A stretch of DNA of 64,000 bases from Rhizobiales bacterium 65-79 (GCA_001896885.1 MKRJ01000032.1:54578-118577), one strand, 5' to 3'. Shown: positions 28,251 through 38,182, counted from the stretch's first letter. Made by a program: numbers and translations. Notes: a model not told the origin generated them from the letters alone.

Positions 28251-29750
28251 GTGAAGACCGTTTTCGTCCTCTTCGATTCCCTCAACCGCCACATGCTCGG
28301 CTGCTACGGCGGCACGCGCATCCCGACGCCCAATTTCGACCGGCTGGCGGCGCGCACCATGGTGCATGACCGGCACTATGTCGGTTCGCTACCCTGCATG
28401 CCCGCGCGCCGCGACCTGCTGACCGGCAGGCTGACTTTCCTGCATCGGAGCTGGGGGCCGCTCGAACCCTTCGACAACGCCTTTCCCGAATTGCTCAAGC
28501 AGAAGGGCGTCCATTCGCACCTCGTCACCGACCATTATCACTACTGGGAAGACGGCGGCGCGACCTACCACAACCGCTACTCGACCTTCGACTTCGTGCG
28601 CGGCCAGGAAAGCGACCCGTGGAAGGCGATGGTGCAGCCGCCATGGGAAAGGCTGCGCGAGAAATACCACGAGCGCCAGCGGAGCGTGGACGCGATCAGC
28701 AAATACACGCCCTACATGATCAACCGCGAATTCATCCGCGAGGAGAAGGATTTCCCTTCCGTCCAGTGTTTCGAGCGCGGCTTCGAGTTCCTCGACATCA
28801 ACCGCGAGGCGGACAACTGGCTGCTGCAGATCGAGACCTTCGATCCGCACGAGCCGTTTTTCGCGCCGGACCGCTTCAAGGAGCCGTTCAGGACCGGCTG
28901 GAACGGACCGATCCGCGACTGGCCGCGCTACGGCCGGGTCGACGAGCTTCCGGAGGAAGCGAACGAACTGCGCGCCAACTACTACGCGGTCGTGGCGCTG
29001 TGCGATGCACTGCTCGGCCGGCTTCTCGACTATTTCGACCGCCACGACATGTGGAAGGACACGGCGCTCGTCGTCACCACGGACCACGGCTTCCTGCTCG
29101 GCGAGCACGATTTCTGGGCCAAGAACCGGATGAACCTCTATGAGGAGATCGTCCACATTCCGCTCTTCATCCACGATCCGCGCAATCCGCGTGCCGGCCG
29201 CACGAAACGGCTGACCCAGTCGATCGACATCGCTCCGACCTTCCTCGACCTTTATGGGATCGAACCGCCGGCGGAGACGGAAGGCCGGTCCCTGCTCGCC
29301 GAGGGAAATCGGGAGGCCGTCCTTTTCGGCTATTTCGGCGGCGCCGTGAACGTCACCGACGGGCGCTACACTTATCACCGCTTCCCGGAAGATATCCGCA
29401 CCCAGGAGGTCTTCCAGTACACGGTGATGCCGGCCCATCTGAAGCAACTTTTCACGCCGGAGGAACTCTCGGGCGCCACGCTCGCCGATCCGTTCGGCTG
29501 GACGAAGCGCGTGCCGCTCCTCAAGGTGCCGGTGATCGAGCGCTCGCCCATGTACGATAATTACGGCCCGGGTTCGCTGCTCGAAAGCGACACGCGCCTT
29601 TACGACCTGGAGGCCGACCCGGGACAGGAAAGGCCGCTCGACGACCCGGTGGTGGAGGCGCGCATGGTCGAACTCATGCGGGGGCTCATGGCACGGAACG
29701 AAGCGCCGGCGGAGGCCTATTCGCGGCTGGCGCTGGAAGGCGTTGGCTGA
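28251..29750 (+). CDS. Type I (formylglycine) sulfatase 2
   Basis: A 499-residue sulfatase. The maturation motif is C-M-P-A-R (Cys49 in SLPCMPARRDLLTGR). Metal and catalytic residues are in VFVLFDSLNRHMLGCYGG and TTDHGFLLGEHDFWAKNRM. The GTG at 28251, with GAGGAT upstream, starts right at the first core strand and leaves no signal peptide, so a cytoplasmic enzyme is likely. It is the last gene of the sugar ABC operon. With sulfatase 1 it gives the locus two different desulfating activities. Maturation would need a formylglycine-generating enzyme encoded elsewhere. Confidence 0.9.
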   Translation: MKTVFVLFDSLNRHMLGCYGGTRIPTPNFDRLAARTMVHDRHYVGSLPCMPARRDLLTGRLTFLHRSWGPLEPFDNAFPELLKQKGVHSHLVTDHYHYWEDGGATYHNRYSTFDFVRGQESDPWKAMVQPPWERLREKYHERQRSVDAISKYTPYMINREFIREEKDFPSVQCFERGFEFLDINREADNWLLQIETFDPHEPFFAPDRFKEPFRTGWNGPIRDWPRYGRVDELPEEANELRANYYAVVALCDALLGRLLDYFDRHDMWKDTALVVTTDHGFLLGEHDFWAKNRMNLYEEIVHIPLFIHDPRNPRAGRTKRLTQSIDIAPTFLDLYGIEPPAETEGRSLLAEGNREAVLFGYFGGAVNVTDGRYTYHRFPEDIRTQEVFQYTVMPAHLKQLFTPEELSGATLADPFGWTKRVPLLKVPVIERSPMYDNYGPGSLLESDTRLYDLEADPGQERPLDDPVVEARMVELMRGLMARNEAPAEAYSRLALEGVG

Positions 29751-29769
29751 CCAGGAGCCGTGCTGGGTC

Positions 29770-30678
29770 TCATGAGCGCTCCGCGCCGGCCCTGACGAAA
29801 TCGATGAAGGCGCGGAGCGGGGCCGGCACGAGGCGCCGGCCGGGATAATAGAGATACGGGCCGTCGAAGTCCTGCCACCAGTCCTTCAGGACCGGTTCCA
29901 GCGCGCCGCTTTCGAAATGCGGCGCGAGCCAATCCTCGAAATGGTAGGCGATGCCGCTGCCGGCGATCGCCGCATCGACGGCTAGATCGCTGCCGCCGCC
30001 CATGCGCACGACGAGCGGTCCGGCCGGATCGACCGTCACCACCTCGCCGTCACGCTCGAACTCCCAGGGCGGCATGGCGCCGCTCTCGAAACGCCCGCGA
30101 AGGCAGGCATGCGCCAGAAGATCGCGCGGATGTGCGGGCCGGCCGCTGCGGTCGAGGTAGGAAGGCGCGGCGGCAGCCGCGAAACGCTGCACGCGCGGGC
30201 CGATTGGCACCGCGATCATGTCCTGCTCCAGCCGCTCGCCGTAGCGGATGCCGGCGTCGCAGCCGGAAGCGAGCACGTCGACGAAGCTCTCCTCGGTGAT
30301 GATTTCGAGCCTTATCTCGGGGTAGGCGGCGAGGAAAGCGGGCACGATACGGGGCAGCACCAGCCGGGAGGCGCTGACCGGCACGTTGAGCTTCAGCGTG
30401 CCGGCGGGACGGTCGCGGAAGGTGTTGACCACGTCGAGCGCGGCGTCGATTTCCGAAAGCGCGGGCGCCAGCCGTTCGAGGAGGCGCAGGCCCGCCTCGG
30501 TCGGCGCGACGCTGCGGGTGGTGCGGTTCAGGAGCCGCACGCCGAGCCCGGCCTCGAGCCGCCGGATCGCTTCGCTCAAGCCCGAGGCGCTGCGCCCCGA
30601 GAGCCGCGCCGCGTCACGAAAGCCTTTCGCCCGCGTCACCGCGACGAACGCATTCAGATCACCAAGGTCGGCCTGCAT
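29770..30678 (-). CDS. LysR-family regulator divergent from an aldo/keto reductase
   Basis: A 302-residue LysR regulator of the common AaeR/DmlR-like type. The helix-turn-helix is at the N terminus (LNAFVAVTRAKGFRDAARLSGRSASGLSEAIRRLE), followed by the effector domain (PAGTLKLNVPVSASRLVLPRIV). It is divergent from the aldo/keto reductase gene with 94 bases between them, including a perfect palindrome 12 bases before its start. It probably controls that reductase and itself. Confidence 0.88.
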   Translation of the reverse strand: MQADLGDLNAFVAVTRAKGFRDAARLSGRSASGLSEAIRRLEAGLGVRLLNRTTRSVAPTEAGLRLLERLAPALSEIDAALDVVNTFRDRPAGTLKLNVPVSASRLVLPRIVPAFLAAYPEIRLEIITEESFVDVLASGCDAGIRYGERLEQDMIAVPIGPRVQRFAAAAAPSYLDRSGRPAHPRDLLAHACLRGRFESGAMPPWEFERDGEVVTVDPAGPLVVRMGGGSDLAVDAAIAGSGIAYHFEDWLAPHFESGALEPVLKDWWQDFDGPYLYYPGRRLVPAPLRAFIDFVRAGAERS

Positions 30679-30689
30679 CGTTCGATTTT

Positions 30690-30706
30690 CCGTACAACCT
30701 GTACGG
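30690..30706. promoter_or_regulatory. Palindromic LysR-type operator
   Basis: CCGTACA (30690-30696), three bases, TGTACGG (30700-30706): a perfect 7-bp inverted repeat in the divergent LysR/aldo-keto reductase promoter region. A further TTGTA follows at 30708-30712. Confidence 0.6.
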
Positions 30707-30772
30707 ATTGTAGCGGATTATCGCGTGGCTTGTCAGGCCCTACCTCTGCGTCACCGAACAAGGAGAACGCGA

Positions 30773-31669
30773 ATGACAAATCTCGGCAAATCCGGCACGT
30801 ACCGTCTCGGCGACCGCACGGTGAAGCGGCTCGGCTACGGCGCGATGCAGCTGGCGGGGAAGGGGGTATTCGGTCCGCCCAGGGACCATGACGCGGCGAT
30901 CGCCGTGCTGCGCGAGGCGGTGGAATCGGGTGTCGACCATATCGACACCAGCGATTTCTACGGTCCGCACGTCACCAACAGGCTGATCCGCGAGGCCCTG
31001 CATCCCTATCCGGACGATCTCGTCATCGTCACCAAGATCGGCGCGCGGCGCGGCCACGACGGCTCGTGGCTGCCGGCATTCTCGCCCGCCGAACTGAAAT
31101 CCGCCGTCGAAGACAATCTGCGCCATCTCGGCCTCGATGTCATGGAGGTGGTCAATCTCCGCATCATGATCGACACGGATCGGCCTGGCGGCGGTGCGCA
31201 CGGGCCCGCCGAGGGCTCGATCGAGACGCCGCTTGCGGTGCTGGCCGATCTGCAGCGGCAAGGCCTCGTGCGCCATATCGGGCTTTCCAACGCCACGCCG
31301 GCACAGGTTGCCGAGGGCCGCGGGATCGCCGAGATCGTCTGCGTGCAGAACCACTACAACCTGGCGCATCGCGACGACGACGCGCTGATCGACGAGCTTG
31401 CCCGAGACGGCATCGCCTATGTGCCCTTCTTCCCGCTCGGCGGCTTCACGCCGCTGCAATCCGGCACGCTGGACGCGGTGGCGAAGAGGCTCGGCTTCAC
31501 GCCGATGCAGGTGGCGCTCGCCTGGCTGCTCCGGCGCTCGCCGAACATCCTGCTCATCCCCGGCACGTCGTCCGTGGCGCATCTGCGGGAGAATATCGCC
31601 GCGGCGGAGATCGAACTGCCGGCGGATGCGATCGAGGAACTGGACGGGATCGGCAAGGCTGCGGCGTAA
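30773..31669 (+). CDS. Aldo/keto reductase
   Basis: A 298-residue NADPH-dependent reductase of the AKR superfamily. The (beta/alpha)8 barrel carries the catalytic Asp and Tyr (HIDTSDFYGPHVTNRLIREAL), Lys in VIVTKIG and the cofactor-binding end (LLIPGTSSVAHLRENIAA). The catalytic His position reads VNLRIM, where most members have a His two residues later, so the tetrad looks changed. The ATG at 30773 follows AAGGAGAA. The substrate is unknown; it is likely induced through the divergent LysR protein, as commonly seen with aldehyde-detoxifying reductases. Confidence 0.88.
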   Translation: MTNLGKSGTYRLGDRTVKRLGYGAMQLAGKGVFGPPRDHDAAIAVLREAVESGVDHIDTSDFYGPHVTNRLIREALHPYPDDLVIVTKIGARRGHDGSWLPAFSPAELKSAVEDNLRHLGLDVMEVVNLRIMIDTDRPGGGAHGPAEGSIETPLAVLADLQRQGLVRHIGLSNATPAQVAEGRGIAEIVCVQNHYNLAHRDDDALIDELARDGIAYVPFFPLGGFTPLQSGTLDAVAKRLGFTPMQVALAWLLRRSPNILLIPGTSSVAHLRENIAAAEIELPADAIEELDGIGKAAA

Positions 31670-31681
31670 CCGTCCTTGCCT

Positions 31682-32077
31682 TCAGCTCTCCCCACCACCC
31701 TCCAACTCCGCCCCCGGCACGTAGAGCATGATTGGCCGGACCTCATAGACTGCGGTCGGGTTGACCCGGCGGAGCTGCCGCGCCGCCTCGATTGCGCCGT
31801 CGATCGAGGGATAATCGACGATATAAAGGCCGAGAAGCTGCTCCTTGGTCTCGGCGAAGGGTCCATCGACGATAATGCTGTCGGCCTTGTCGGTGTTCTT
31901 GCCGCGCAGGGTCCTGGCGTCTTTCGTCGGGCCGAGCCGCGCCGCCGGCCCGAGATGCCTCTCGGCCACGAGCCGGTCGTTGATCTCGAGAAGGCCCTTC
32001 ATCAATGTCGCGTCTTCCTCGGCGGACCAGGTCTCGAAGGCGTCGTCGGCATGGTAGGCGAGGATGGCGTAGCGCAT
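31682..32077 (-). CDS. YCII-related (DGPF-type) small protein
   Basis: A 131-residue protein. It has the family signature VDGPFAETKEQLLGLYIVD and the C-terminal RVNPTAVYEVRPI found in YCII-related proteins. Members are ferredoxin-like folds; many sit beside ECF sigma factors, but no such gene is visible here. No function can be stated. It is convergent with the aldo/keto reductase (12 bases between stops). Confidence 0.8.
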   Translation of the reverse strand: MRYAILAYHADDAFETWSAEEDATLMKGLLEINDRLVAERHLGPAARLGPTKDARTLRGKNTDKADSIIVDGPFAETKEQLLGLYIVDYPSIDGAIEAARQLRRVNPTAVYEVRPIMLYVPGAELEGGGES

Positions 32078-32368
32078 GGGCGGCTCCTTGGTTGGGGAGA
32101 GAGATCGGTTTGAGGTTTACCCGCTCTCCGGTTTGCAGTGCAAACCGCCTCTGTCCCTCAAGATGAAGGACCAGGACGCCGCGCACACTATCGGAGGCGG
32201 CAGACCTGGATCCATTCCGTAGCATCGATACCGTCCTCTGCCACGCCGTGGGACCTGCGGTCGCCCAACCTCATTCTGAGCCGCCATCGCAGTTCCGCGC
32301 CGTTACGGAATGGGTCCCGGTCTTTCTCGCCTCGCTTCGCTCGGTCTCGAAAACCAGGATGACGGAGC
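32078..32368. repeat. Intergenic stretch with RIME-like repeat text
   Basis: No convincing gene lies here. It contains a palindrome-rich segment near 32306-32360 (GGAATGGGTCCC, CGCCTCGCTTCGCTCGG, AACCAGGATGACGG) of the kind seen in rhizobial intergenic mosaic repeats. A short inverted pair, GGTTTGCA and TGCAAACC (32131-32148), lies near the promoter side of the YCII gene. Confidence 0.4.
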
Positions 32369-33175
32369 CTATCCTCCGATCGCCTTCAGATAGCGTGCCG
32401 CCGAGCGTTCCACCGCCGCCTTCCCGCCATGCTCGATCGTCCGCCCCTCGAAGGCGCCGTAGATGGCGTCGAAAGGGAAGGGGCGGACGGCGTCCACGAT
32501 GCGGCCGATCTCGGCCGCGCCGAGCGGGATGAGGTTCGGATAGGAATACATGAAGGAGACGTGGCGCCGGTCGGGCACGACCTGGATCGTGTCGCCCGAG
32601 AAGAGCGCCCCGCGCCCGTCGCCGAGCCATGGGCAGGATAGCACCGAGGCGCCGGCGAAATGGCCGCCGCAGCGGATCATGGTCGCGGCGCCGAGCGGAA
32701 GCCGCTCGCCCGACCAGAATTTCACCGCGCCGTCGTCGCGCTGCACCCACTCCGCGTCGTCCTCGTGGATGTGGACCGGCACGCCGCCGAAAGCCGCGCT
32801 CCATTCCGCCATGCAGGAATAGTAATGCGGGTGCGAGATGGCGATCGAAGACAGCCCGCCGAGCCCCTCGATCCGCTTCACCGTGGCCTCGTCGATCAGG
32901 CTGACGCAGTCCCACAATATGTTGCCGTCCGGATGCAGGATGAGGAAGGCGCGCTGGGCGATGGCGAAAGCCGGCCGTATCTTCAGGCTGAAAAGCCCCT
33001 CCGCCTCCTCGTTCCAGCCGATCTCGTGGTCCCGGGCGATTTCCGCCATCTCCGTCCAACGCTGGCCGCCGGCCGGCACATATTGCCGCTTGTCCTCGCA
33101 GATCGGACAGGCGAGGGGCGGCTCAACGCTGTCGGGGAATTGCGTCCCGCAGGTGACGCAGATGAAACGGGGCAT
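32369..33175 (-). CDS. Metallo-beta-lactamase-fold hydrolase with N-terminal zinc ribbon
   Basis: A 268-residue protein. Residues 1-30 form a rubredoxin-like zinc ribbon (CVTCG and CPICED). The rest is a metallo-beta-lactamase-like fold, but the usual HxHxDH motif reads SHPHYYSC, so a standard two-metal site is incomplete; GGHFAGAS and LFSGDTIQVV supply further ligands. The family is often annotated as MBL-fold hydrolase without known substrate. The overlapping longer frame in another phase (32271-33059) lacks these motifs and is a shadow. Confidence 0.75.
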   Translation of the reverse strand: MPRFICVTCGTQFPDSVEPPLACPICEDKRQYVPAGGQRWTEMAEIARDHEIGWNEEAEGLFSLKIRPAFAIAQRAFLILHPDGNILWDCVSLIDEATVKRIEGLGGLSSIAISHPHYYSCMAEWSAAFGGVPVHIHEDDAEWVQRDDGAVKFWSGERLPLGAATMIRCGGHFAGASVLSCPWLGDGRGALFSGDTIQVVPDRRHVSFMYSYPNLIPLGAAEIGRIVDAVRPFPFDAIYGAFEGRTIEHGGKAAVERSAARYLKAIGG

Positions 33176-33303
33176 GACTTAATCCTGATTTGTCCGGGCG
33201 AGCACAGAAATGGCTATTTTCTCTTTGCTATCCAGCAGAGCACGACGAAGGCAGTCGCGAGGACCAAGGGAACTGTCCCGGAATTTTTCCCGGTCTTCCC
33301 CAA

Positions 33304-33657
33304 TCACTCCGCCCGCAAAATCTTGTCCATCGCCTTTCCGCGCGCCAACTCGTCGATCAACTTGTCCAGGTAGCGGATGTTCCGCATGATTGGATCCTCG
33401 ATCTCCTCGACGCGGACACCGCAGACCACGCCCTTGATCAGCACGCGTGAAGGATTGAGCCGGGGAGCCTTCGCAAAGAAGGTTTCGAAATCGGTGCCGT
33501 TCGACAGGACGATCTGAAGGTCGTCCTCGTCGTAGCCGGTCAGCCAGAAGATGATCTCATCGACCTCTGCCTTGGTGCGCCCCTTCTTCTCCGCTTTCGC
33601 CACCAAAAGGGGATAAACCCGCGCAAAACTCATCGTATAGATACGGTGTTTTGCCAT
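33304..33657 (-). CDS. DUF2200 family protein
   Basis: A 117-residue protein. Family features are [37 protein letters not shown] and the C-terminal [28 protein letters not shown]. The function is not known. It lies downstream of the mccB gene in the same direction with a 114-base gap, so co-transcription is uncertain; the usual next gene there would be the biotin-carrying alpha subunit. Confidence 0.8.
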   Translation of the reverse strand: MAKHRIYTMSFARVYPLLVAKAEKKGRTKAEVDEIIFWLTGYDEDDLQIVLSNGTDFETFFAKAPRLNPSRVLIKGVVCGVRVEEIEDPIMRNIRYLDKLIDELARGKAMDKILRAE

Positions 33658-33771
33658 GAGCGCTCCCAGGGTCTGTTGCCAGAACAGGTAACGACGACGG
33701 CCGTTCCGCCGGCTCCGTGGAAAAGGAGAGGCGGGGCCGGGAGCTTCCGCATCCGCCCCGCGGTGGACCCC

Positions 33772-35379
33772 TCACATCCTCCACACCCCCACCTTCGTCT
33801 CCTCCACCGCCGCGTTCAGCGCCGCTGACAGGCTCAGCGCCAGCACCTCGCGCGTTTTGGCCGGATCGATGATGCCGTCGTCCCACAGGCGGGCAGAGGA
33901 ATAGAGCGGGTGGCCTTCATGCTCGTATTTCATGAGGATAGGCTTCCTGAATTTCTGCTCCTCCTCGGCGGTCCATGTGCCGCCCTTGCGCTCGATGCCC
34001 TCGCGCTTGACCAGCGCCAGCACGGTCGCGGCCTGCTCACCGCCCATGACGGAGATGCGCGCGTTCGGCCACATCCACAGGAAGCGGGGCGAATAGGCGC
34101 GGCCGCACATGCCGTAATTGCCGGCGCCGAAGGAGCCGCCGATGATGACGGTCAGCTTCGGCACGCGCGCGGTCGCCACCGCCGTCACCAGCTTGGCGCC
34201 GTCCTTGGCGATGCCGCCGGCCTCGTATTTCGCTCCGACCATGAAGCCGGTGATATTCTGCAGGAAGACGAGCGGGATCTTGCGCTGGGTGCACAACTCG
34301 ATGAAATGCGCGCCCTTCAGCGCGCTTTCGGAGAAGAGCACGCCATTGTTGGCGAGGATGCCGACCGGCATGCCATGCAGATGGGCGAAGCCGGTGACCA
34401 GCGTCGTGCCGTAATTCGCCTTGAACTCGTCGAGTTCCGAGCCGTCGACGATGCGCGCGATCACCTCGCGCACGTCATAGGGCTGGCGGATATCGGTCGG
34501 GATGACGCCGTAGATGCCGCTTGGGTCGTGAAGGGGCTGAACCGGCTCCTGAAGCGCAAGCTCTATCGTCTTCCTGCGATTGAGGTTTTTGACGATGCGG
34601 CGCACGATCGCCAGCGCATGGGCGTCGTCCACCGCGTAATGGTCGGCCACGCCCGACTGGCGCGTATGCAGGTCGGCGCCGCCCAAATCTTCCGCCGAGA
34701 CCTCCTCGCCGGTCGCCGCCTTCACCAGCGGCGGGCCGCCGAGGAAGATGGTCGCCTGTTTGCGCACCATGATCGCCTCGTCCGACATTGCCGGCACATA
34801 GGCGCCGCCCGCCGTGCAAGAGCCCATCACGCAGGCGATCTGCGGGATGCCGGCCGCCGACATATTGGCCTGGTTGTAGAAGATGCGGCCGAAATGCATG
34901 GCGTCGGGGAAGACCTCGTCCTGGTTGGGCAGGTTCGCGCCGCCGGAATCGACCAGGTAGACACAGGGGAGGTTGTTCTGCGCCGCGATCTCCTGCGCCC
35001 TGAGGTGCTTCTTCACCGTCATCGGATAATAGGTGCCGCCCTTCACCGTCGCGTCGTTGACGACGATCACGCATTCCTGCCCCTCGATACGGCCGATCCC
35101 GGCGATCATGCCGGCGGACGGAATGTCCTCGCCATACATGTTCCAGGCGGCGAACTGGCCGATCTCGAGGAAGGGCGAGCCGAAATCCAGAAGCTCGGAC
35201 AGCCGCTCGCGCGGCAGAAGCTTGCCGCGCGCGACATGACGCTGGCGGGATTCTTCCGGGCCGCCCCGCTCGACGGTCGCCGCCTTGCCGGCGATGTCGG
35301 CGACCAGCTCGCGCATCTTCGCGGCGTTCGCCTTGAAGGCGTCGGAGGCGGGGGAGACGGAGGAGGCGAGAGCGGGCAT
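33772..35379 (-). CDS. mccB: Methylcrotonyl-CoA carboxylase beta (carboxyltransferase) subunit
   Basis: A 535-residue biotin-dependent carboxyltransferase. It transfers CO2 from biotin to 3-methylcrotonyl-CoA in leucine degradation. MCC-type features are [63 protein letters not shown] and the second half [19 protein letters not shown] with [15 protein letters not shown]. The leucine context is confirmed by the isovaleryl-CoA dehydrogenase upstream. Two oddities: a toxin-antitoxin pair lies between them, and no alpha subunit (biotin carboxylase) follows in this window. Confidence 0.92.
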   Translation of the reverse strand: MPALASSVSPASDAFKANAAKMRELVADIAGKAATVERGGPEESRQRHVARGKLLPRERLSELLDFGSPFLEIGQFAAWNMYGEDIPSAGMIAGIGRIEGQECVIVVNDATVKGGTYYPMTVKKHLRAQEIAAQNNLPCVYLVDSGGANLPNQDEVFPDAMHFGRIFYNQANMSAAGIPQIACVMGSCTAGGAYVPAMSDEAIMVRKQATIFLGGPPLVKAATGEEVSAEDLGGADLHTRQSGVADHYAVDDAHALAIVRRIVKNLNRRKTIELALQEPVQPLHDPSGIYGVIPTDIRQPYDVREVIARIVDGSELDEFKANYGTTLVTGFAHLHGMPVGILANNGVLFSESALKGAHFIELCTQRKIPLVFLQNITGFMVGAKYEAGGIAKDGAKLVTAVATARVPKLTVIIGGSFGAGNYGMCGRAYSPRFLWMWPNARISVMGGEQAATVLALVKREGIERKGGTWTAEEEQKFRKPILMKYEHEGHPLYSSARLWDDGIIDPAKTREVLALSLSAALNAAVEETKVGVWRM

Positions 35380-35403
35380 GAAATCTCCAGGGCAATGTAA
35401 ATG

Positions 35404-35787
35404 TCAGCGAATGAGCTCAACCCTACAGGGCAGATCGAGTTCGGCCCAGACGCGATCGGCGGTGACGGCGGTCGCGCCAAGCCTCACCGCGGTGGCGATG
35501 CAGGCGCGGTCTCCCAAGGAAAGAACGCCCTTCTTGGCCCGTTTGAACAGTTCGCCGGCCAGGAAAGCTTGATCGGCGTCGAAGTCGACGACGACGATGT
35601 TGCTTCCGCCGATATATCGTTCCGCGACTTCAGGCGGCACCGCCTTCTCGATGCACTTAGCAATTATCTCGGCCAGATTGACACTGCTGAGCAGAGAGCC
35701 GGGGGCAAGGCGCGCGGCATTCTCCTGCCCCTCTTCGCCGAGCACGACCGCCATGATCACGGAGGTGTCAACGATGCGCTGCGTCAT
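35404..35787 (-). CDS. vapC: VapC-type PIN-domain toxin
   Basis: A 127-residue PIN-domain ribonuclease. The four acidic positions are visible: Asp in RIVDTSVIM, Glu in VNLAEIIAK, Asp in SLGDRACIATA and Asp in VTADRVWAEL. The ATG at 35787 overlaps the antitoxin gene by 4 bases (ATGA), the typical toxin-antitoxin coupling. Such toxins cut tRNA or other RNA when freed from the antitoxin. It is placed inside the leucine-degradation cluster. Confidence 0.88.
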   Translation of the reverse strand: MTQRIVDTSVIMAVVLGEEGQENAARLAPGSLLSSVNLAEIIAKCIEKAVPPEVAERYIGGSNIVVVDFDADQAFLAGELFKRAKKGVLSLGDRACIATAVRLGATAVTADRVWAELDLPCRVELIR

Positions 35788-36158
35788 TCGAGGGGCGGCA
35801 AACCGTGCGCCTTGCGCCACTCGTTCGCCTCCTCCAGTTCGCGCCGCGCTTCCTCGCGACGTTCAGCAATCAATTCGTCCACGACGCTCTCGCCGGGATG
35901 CTCGGCCTTCCACTTCCTGGCAAAAGCCTGAACGCGCTTCAGCGCCACTTCCGGCGATACGATGCGGAATTCGCCGTCAGCCACGTCCGCCGTCACGATG
36001 TCCCCCGGCTTTACCAGCATTGCTGCCCGCATTTCAGCGGGGATTACCACGCGGCCGGCGCTGTCGATCTTGAGCCGTGTGTACTTGACCGATCGAAGTC
36101 CGTTTTCGTCCTGTTCAAAAGGCTGCGACCCTTCGAAAAAGCCTTCGCGATCGGACAT
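35784..36158 (-). CDS. vapB: AbrB/MazE-type antitoxin partner of VapC
   Basis: A 124-residue protein with an AbrB/SpoVT DNA-binding swapped-hairpin motif (TRLKIDSAGRVVIPAEMRAAMLVKPGDIV, about 28-56). A long charged helix follows (WKAEHPGESVVDELIAERREEARRELEEANEWRK) that should wrap the toxin. It is longer than many VapB proteins because of an N-terminal extension of about 25 residues; a later start is possible. It precedes and overlaps vapC, and would autoregulate the pair. Confidence 0.8.
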   Translation of the reverse strand: MSDREGFFEGSQPFEQDENGLRSVKYTRLKIDSAGRVVIPAEMRAAMLVKPGDIVTADVADGEFRIVSPEVALKRVQAFARKWKAEHPGESVVDELIAERREEARRELEEANEWRKAHGLPPLE

Positions 36159-36240
36159 GAGAAATGCTCCCGTGGCTGCGCTCCCATGATGGCATTTGTA
36201 GTCAAAAGTGGCAATCCTGCAGCGGGTTGCCAGTTTCTTG

Positions 36241-37398
36241 TTACTCCCCCATCATCTCCCGGCCGATCAGCCAGCGCCTTATCTCGCTCGTGCCGGCGCC
36301 GATCTCGTAGAGCTTGGCGTCGCGCAGCAGGCGGCCGGTCGGATAGTCGTTGATGTAGCCGTTGCCGCCGAGCATCTGGATCGCGTCGAGCGCCGTCTGC
36401 GTGGCGCGCTCGGCGGCGTAGAGGATGCAGCCGGCCGAATCCTTGCGGGTCGTCTCGCCGCGATCGCACGCGGCGGCGACCGCATAGACATAGGCGCGGC
36501 AGGCGTTCAACTGCGTGTACATGTCGGCCATCTTGCCCTGGACGAGCTGGAAATCGCCGATCGCCTGGCCGAACTGGCGGCGCTGCTGCACATAGGGCAC
36601 GGCGACGTCCAGACAGGCGGCCATGATGCCGAGCGGCCCGCCGGACAGCACCACGCGCTCGTAGTCGAGGCCGGACATCAGCACCTCGACGCCCTTGTTC
36701 TCCTCGCCCAGCACGTTCTCGTAAGGCACCTCGACGTCCTCGAAGACGAGTTCGCCGGTGTTGGAGCCGCGCATGCCGAGCTTGTCGAGCTTCTGGGCTA
36801 CGGAAAAGCCTTTCATCTCGCGCTCGATCAGGAAGGCGGTGATGCCGCGCGAACCCATGGTGGGCCCGGTCTTGGCATAGACCACCAGCGTTGATGCGTC
36901 CGGGCCGTTGGTGATCCACATCTTGGTGCCGTTCAGCACGTAGCGGTCGTTCTTCTTGTCGGCGCGGAGCTTCATCGACACCACGTCCGAACCCGAGCCG
37001 GGCTCCGACATAGCAAGCGCTCCGACGGCCGTGCCGGCGCAGAGGCCGGGCAGGTATCTTTGCTTCTGCTCCGGCGTCCCCCAGCGGTTGATCTGGTTGA
37101 CGCAGAGGTTGGAATGGGCGCCGTAGGAAAGGCCGACCGCCGCCGAGCCGCGCGAGATTTCCTCCATCGCGATGACATGCGCGAGATAGGTCATGCCCGA
37201 GCCGCCATAATCAGGATGGGCCGTCATGCCGAGCACGCCGATTTCGCCGAGCTTCTGCCAAAGGCCGGCAGGGAAGTCGTTCTCGCGGTCGATCTCCGCC
37301 GCCTTGGGCGCGATCTCGTCGCGCGCGAAGCGACGCACGAGCTCACGCAGCGCCTCGATGTCCTCGCCGAGGCCGAAATTCATCGAATGATCATACAT
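36241..37398 (-). CDS. ivd: Isovaleryl-CoA dehydrogenase
   Basis: A 385-residue FAD-dependent acyl-CoA dehydrogenase for the third step of leucine breakdown. It has [16 protein letters not shown] (FAD and substrate loop), MWITNGPDA, and the isovaleryl-specific catalytic Glu position in [16 protein letters not shown], followed by the C-terminal [22 protein letters not shown]. The ATG at 37398 overlaps the TetR gene by 8 bases, so the two are co-transcribed. The normal downstream partner mccB is separated by the toxin-antitoxin pair. Confidence 0.92.
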   Translation of the reverse strand: MYDHSMNFGLGEDIEALRELVRRFARDEIAPKAAEIDRENDFPAGLWQKLGEIGVLGMTAHPDYGGSGMTYLAHVIAMEEISRGSAAVGLSYGAHSNLCVNQINRWGTPEQKQRYLPGLCAGTAVGALAMSEPGSGSDVVSMKLRADKKNDRYVLNGTKMWITNGPDASTLVVYAKTGPTMGSRGITAFLIEREMKGFSVAQKLDKLGMRGSNTGELVFEDVEVPYENVLGEENKGVEVLMSGLDYERVVLSGGPLGIMAACLDVAVPYVQQRRQFGQAIGDFQLVQGKMADMYTQLNACRAYVYAVAAACDRGETTRKDSAGCILYAAERATQTALDAIQMLGGNGYINDYPTGRLLRDAKLYEIGAGTSEIRRWLIGREMMGE

Positions 37399-38017
37399 CA
37401 GCCACCTCCCGCTCCCTTGTCGTCGTCTTCGCGCCGGCCAGGCGCATCGTCATGCCGAGATAGGTCTCGGTGACTTCCTGCACCGAAAGCCGCTCGTCCG
37501 GACGGAACCAGACAATGACGCCGGTGATCATCTGGATGATCGCCATCGCCGTCAGCTTCGGGTCCTCCACCAGGAAATCGCCGGCCTCCGCTCCCTCGCG
37601 CAGGATCCGGCGGAGTTCCTTTTCGTAGGCCGAACGCATCTTCAGGATCGCGCTCAACCGCTCGCGCGACAAGCTTCTCAATTCCATGTTGGAAACATGC
37701 GTCGAATGCCGCCGTGCCACATGGAAGGAAATATGATTGCGCACGAAGGCGGCAAGCCGCGCCGGGGGCTCGGAGGAGGGGGGCCGCGCGGCCTCCCATG
37801 CCGCCAGCAGCCCTTCCATATGTTCGCGCATGAGCGTGAAGAGGAGGTCTTCCTTGGTCGGGAAATAGCGGTAGAGCGCGGCGGCCTGCACGCCGATCCC
37901 GGCGGCAAGCTGGCGCATCGTCACCGCCTCGTAGCCATGCCGCGCCATCAGCGTCAGCGCGGCTTCGCGCAGCGCCGCCTCCGTCTTTTCTCCGTCGGAA
38001 CCGGTGGTCCGCGCCAT
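37391..38017 (-). CDS. TetR-family regulator of the leucine-degradation genes
   Basis: A 208-residue TetR regulator. The N-terminal helix-turn-helix is [41 protein letters not shown], with a C-terminal all-helical ligand domain. The ATG at 38017 (MARTTGSDG) is preferred to the upstream in-frame ATG because the extra residues have no domain. It overlaps the ivd start by 8 bases, so it probably controls its own operon in response to an acyl-CoA. A small palindrome lies 30 bases upstream. Confidence 0.87.
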   Translation of the reverse strand: MARTTGSDGEKTEAALREAALTLMARHGYEAVTMRQLAAGIGVQAAALYRYFPTKEDLLFTLMREHMEGLLAAWEAARPPSSEPPARLAAFVRNHISFHVARRHSTHVSNMELRSLSRERLSAILKMRSAYEKELRRILREGAEAGDFLVEDPKLTAMAIIQMITGVIVWFRPDERLSVQEVTETYLGMTMRLAGAKTTTREREVADV

Positions 38018-38046
38018 AGCCGGAAATCCTCCCGCGCGAATAATAA

Positions 38047-38056
38047 AACGAGCGTT
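38047..38056. promoter_or_regulatory. Possible TetR operator
   Basis: AACG-AG-CGTT is a short inverted repeat, in the wider context AAAACGAGCGTTCAAT, 30 bases before the TetR start. Similar AACGNNCGTT cores occur in operators of acyl-CoA-responsive TetR proteins. It is short and therefore only a candidate. Confidence 0.4.
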
Positions 38057-38182
38057 CAATTAATTCAAGGCGCCGTCGGGCGCCGGGCTTCTGTCGTGGA
38101 GAAGGCCCCTGATCACGGCGATGTCGCCAGGAGGGTTCCCGGTGAGAGGAGAGGCCGGACCGGCGGTCGCGGAGATGACGCG

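Noticed and set aside
32271..33059. Alternative minus-strand frame overlapping the MBL-fold gene
   Set aside because: It lacks the zinc ribbon and metal-binding motifs; it is the +1 phase of the real gene.
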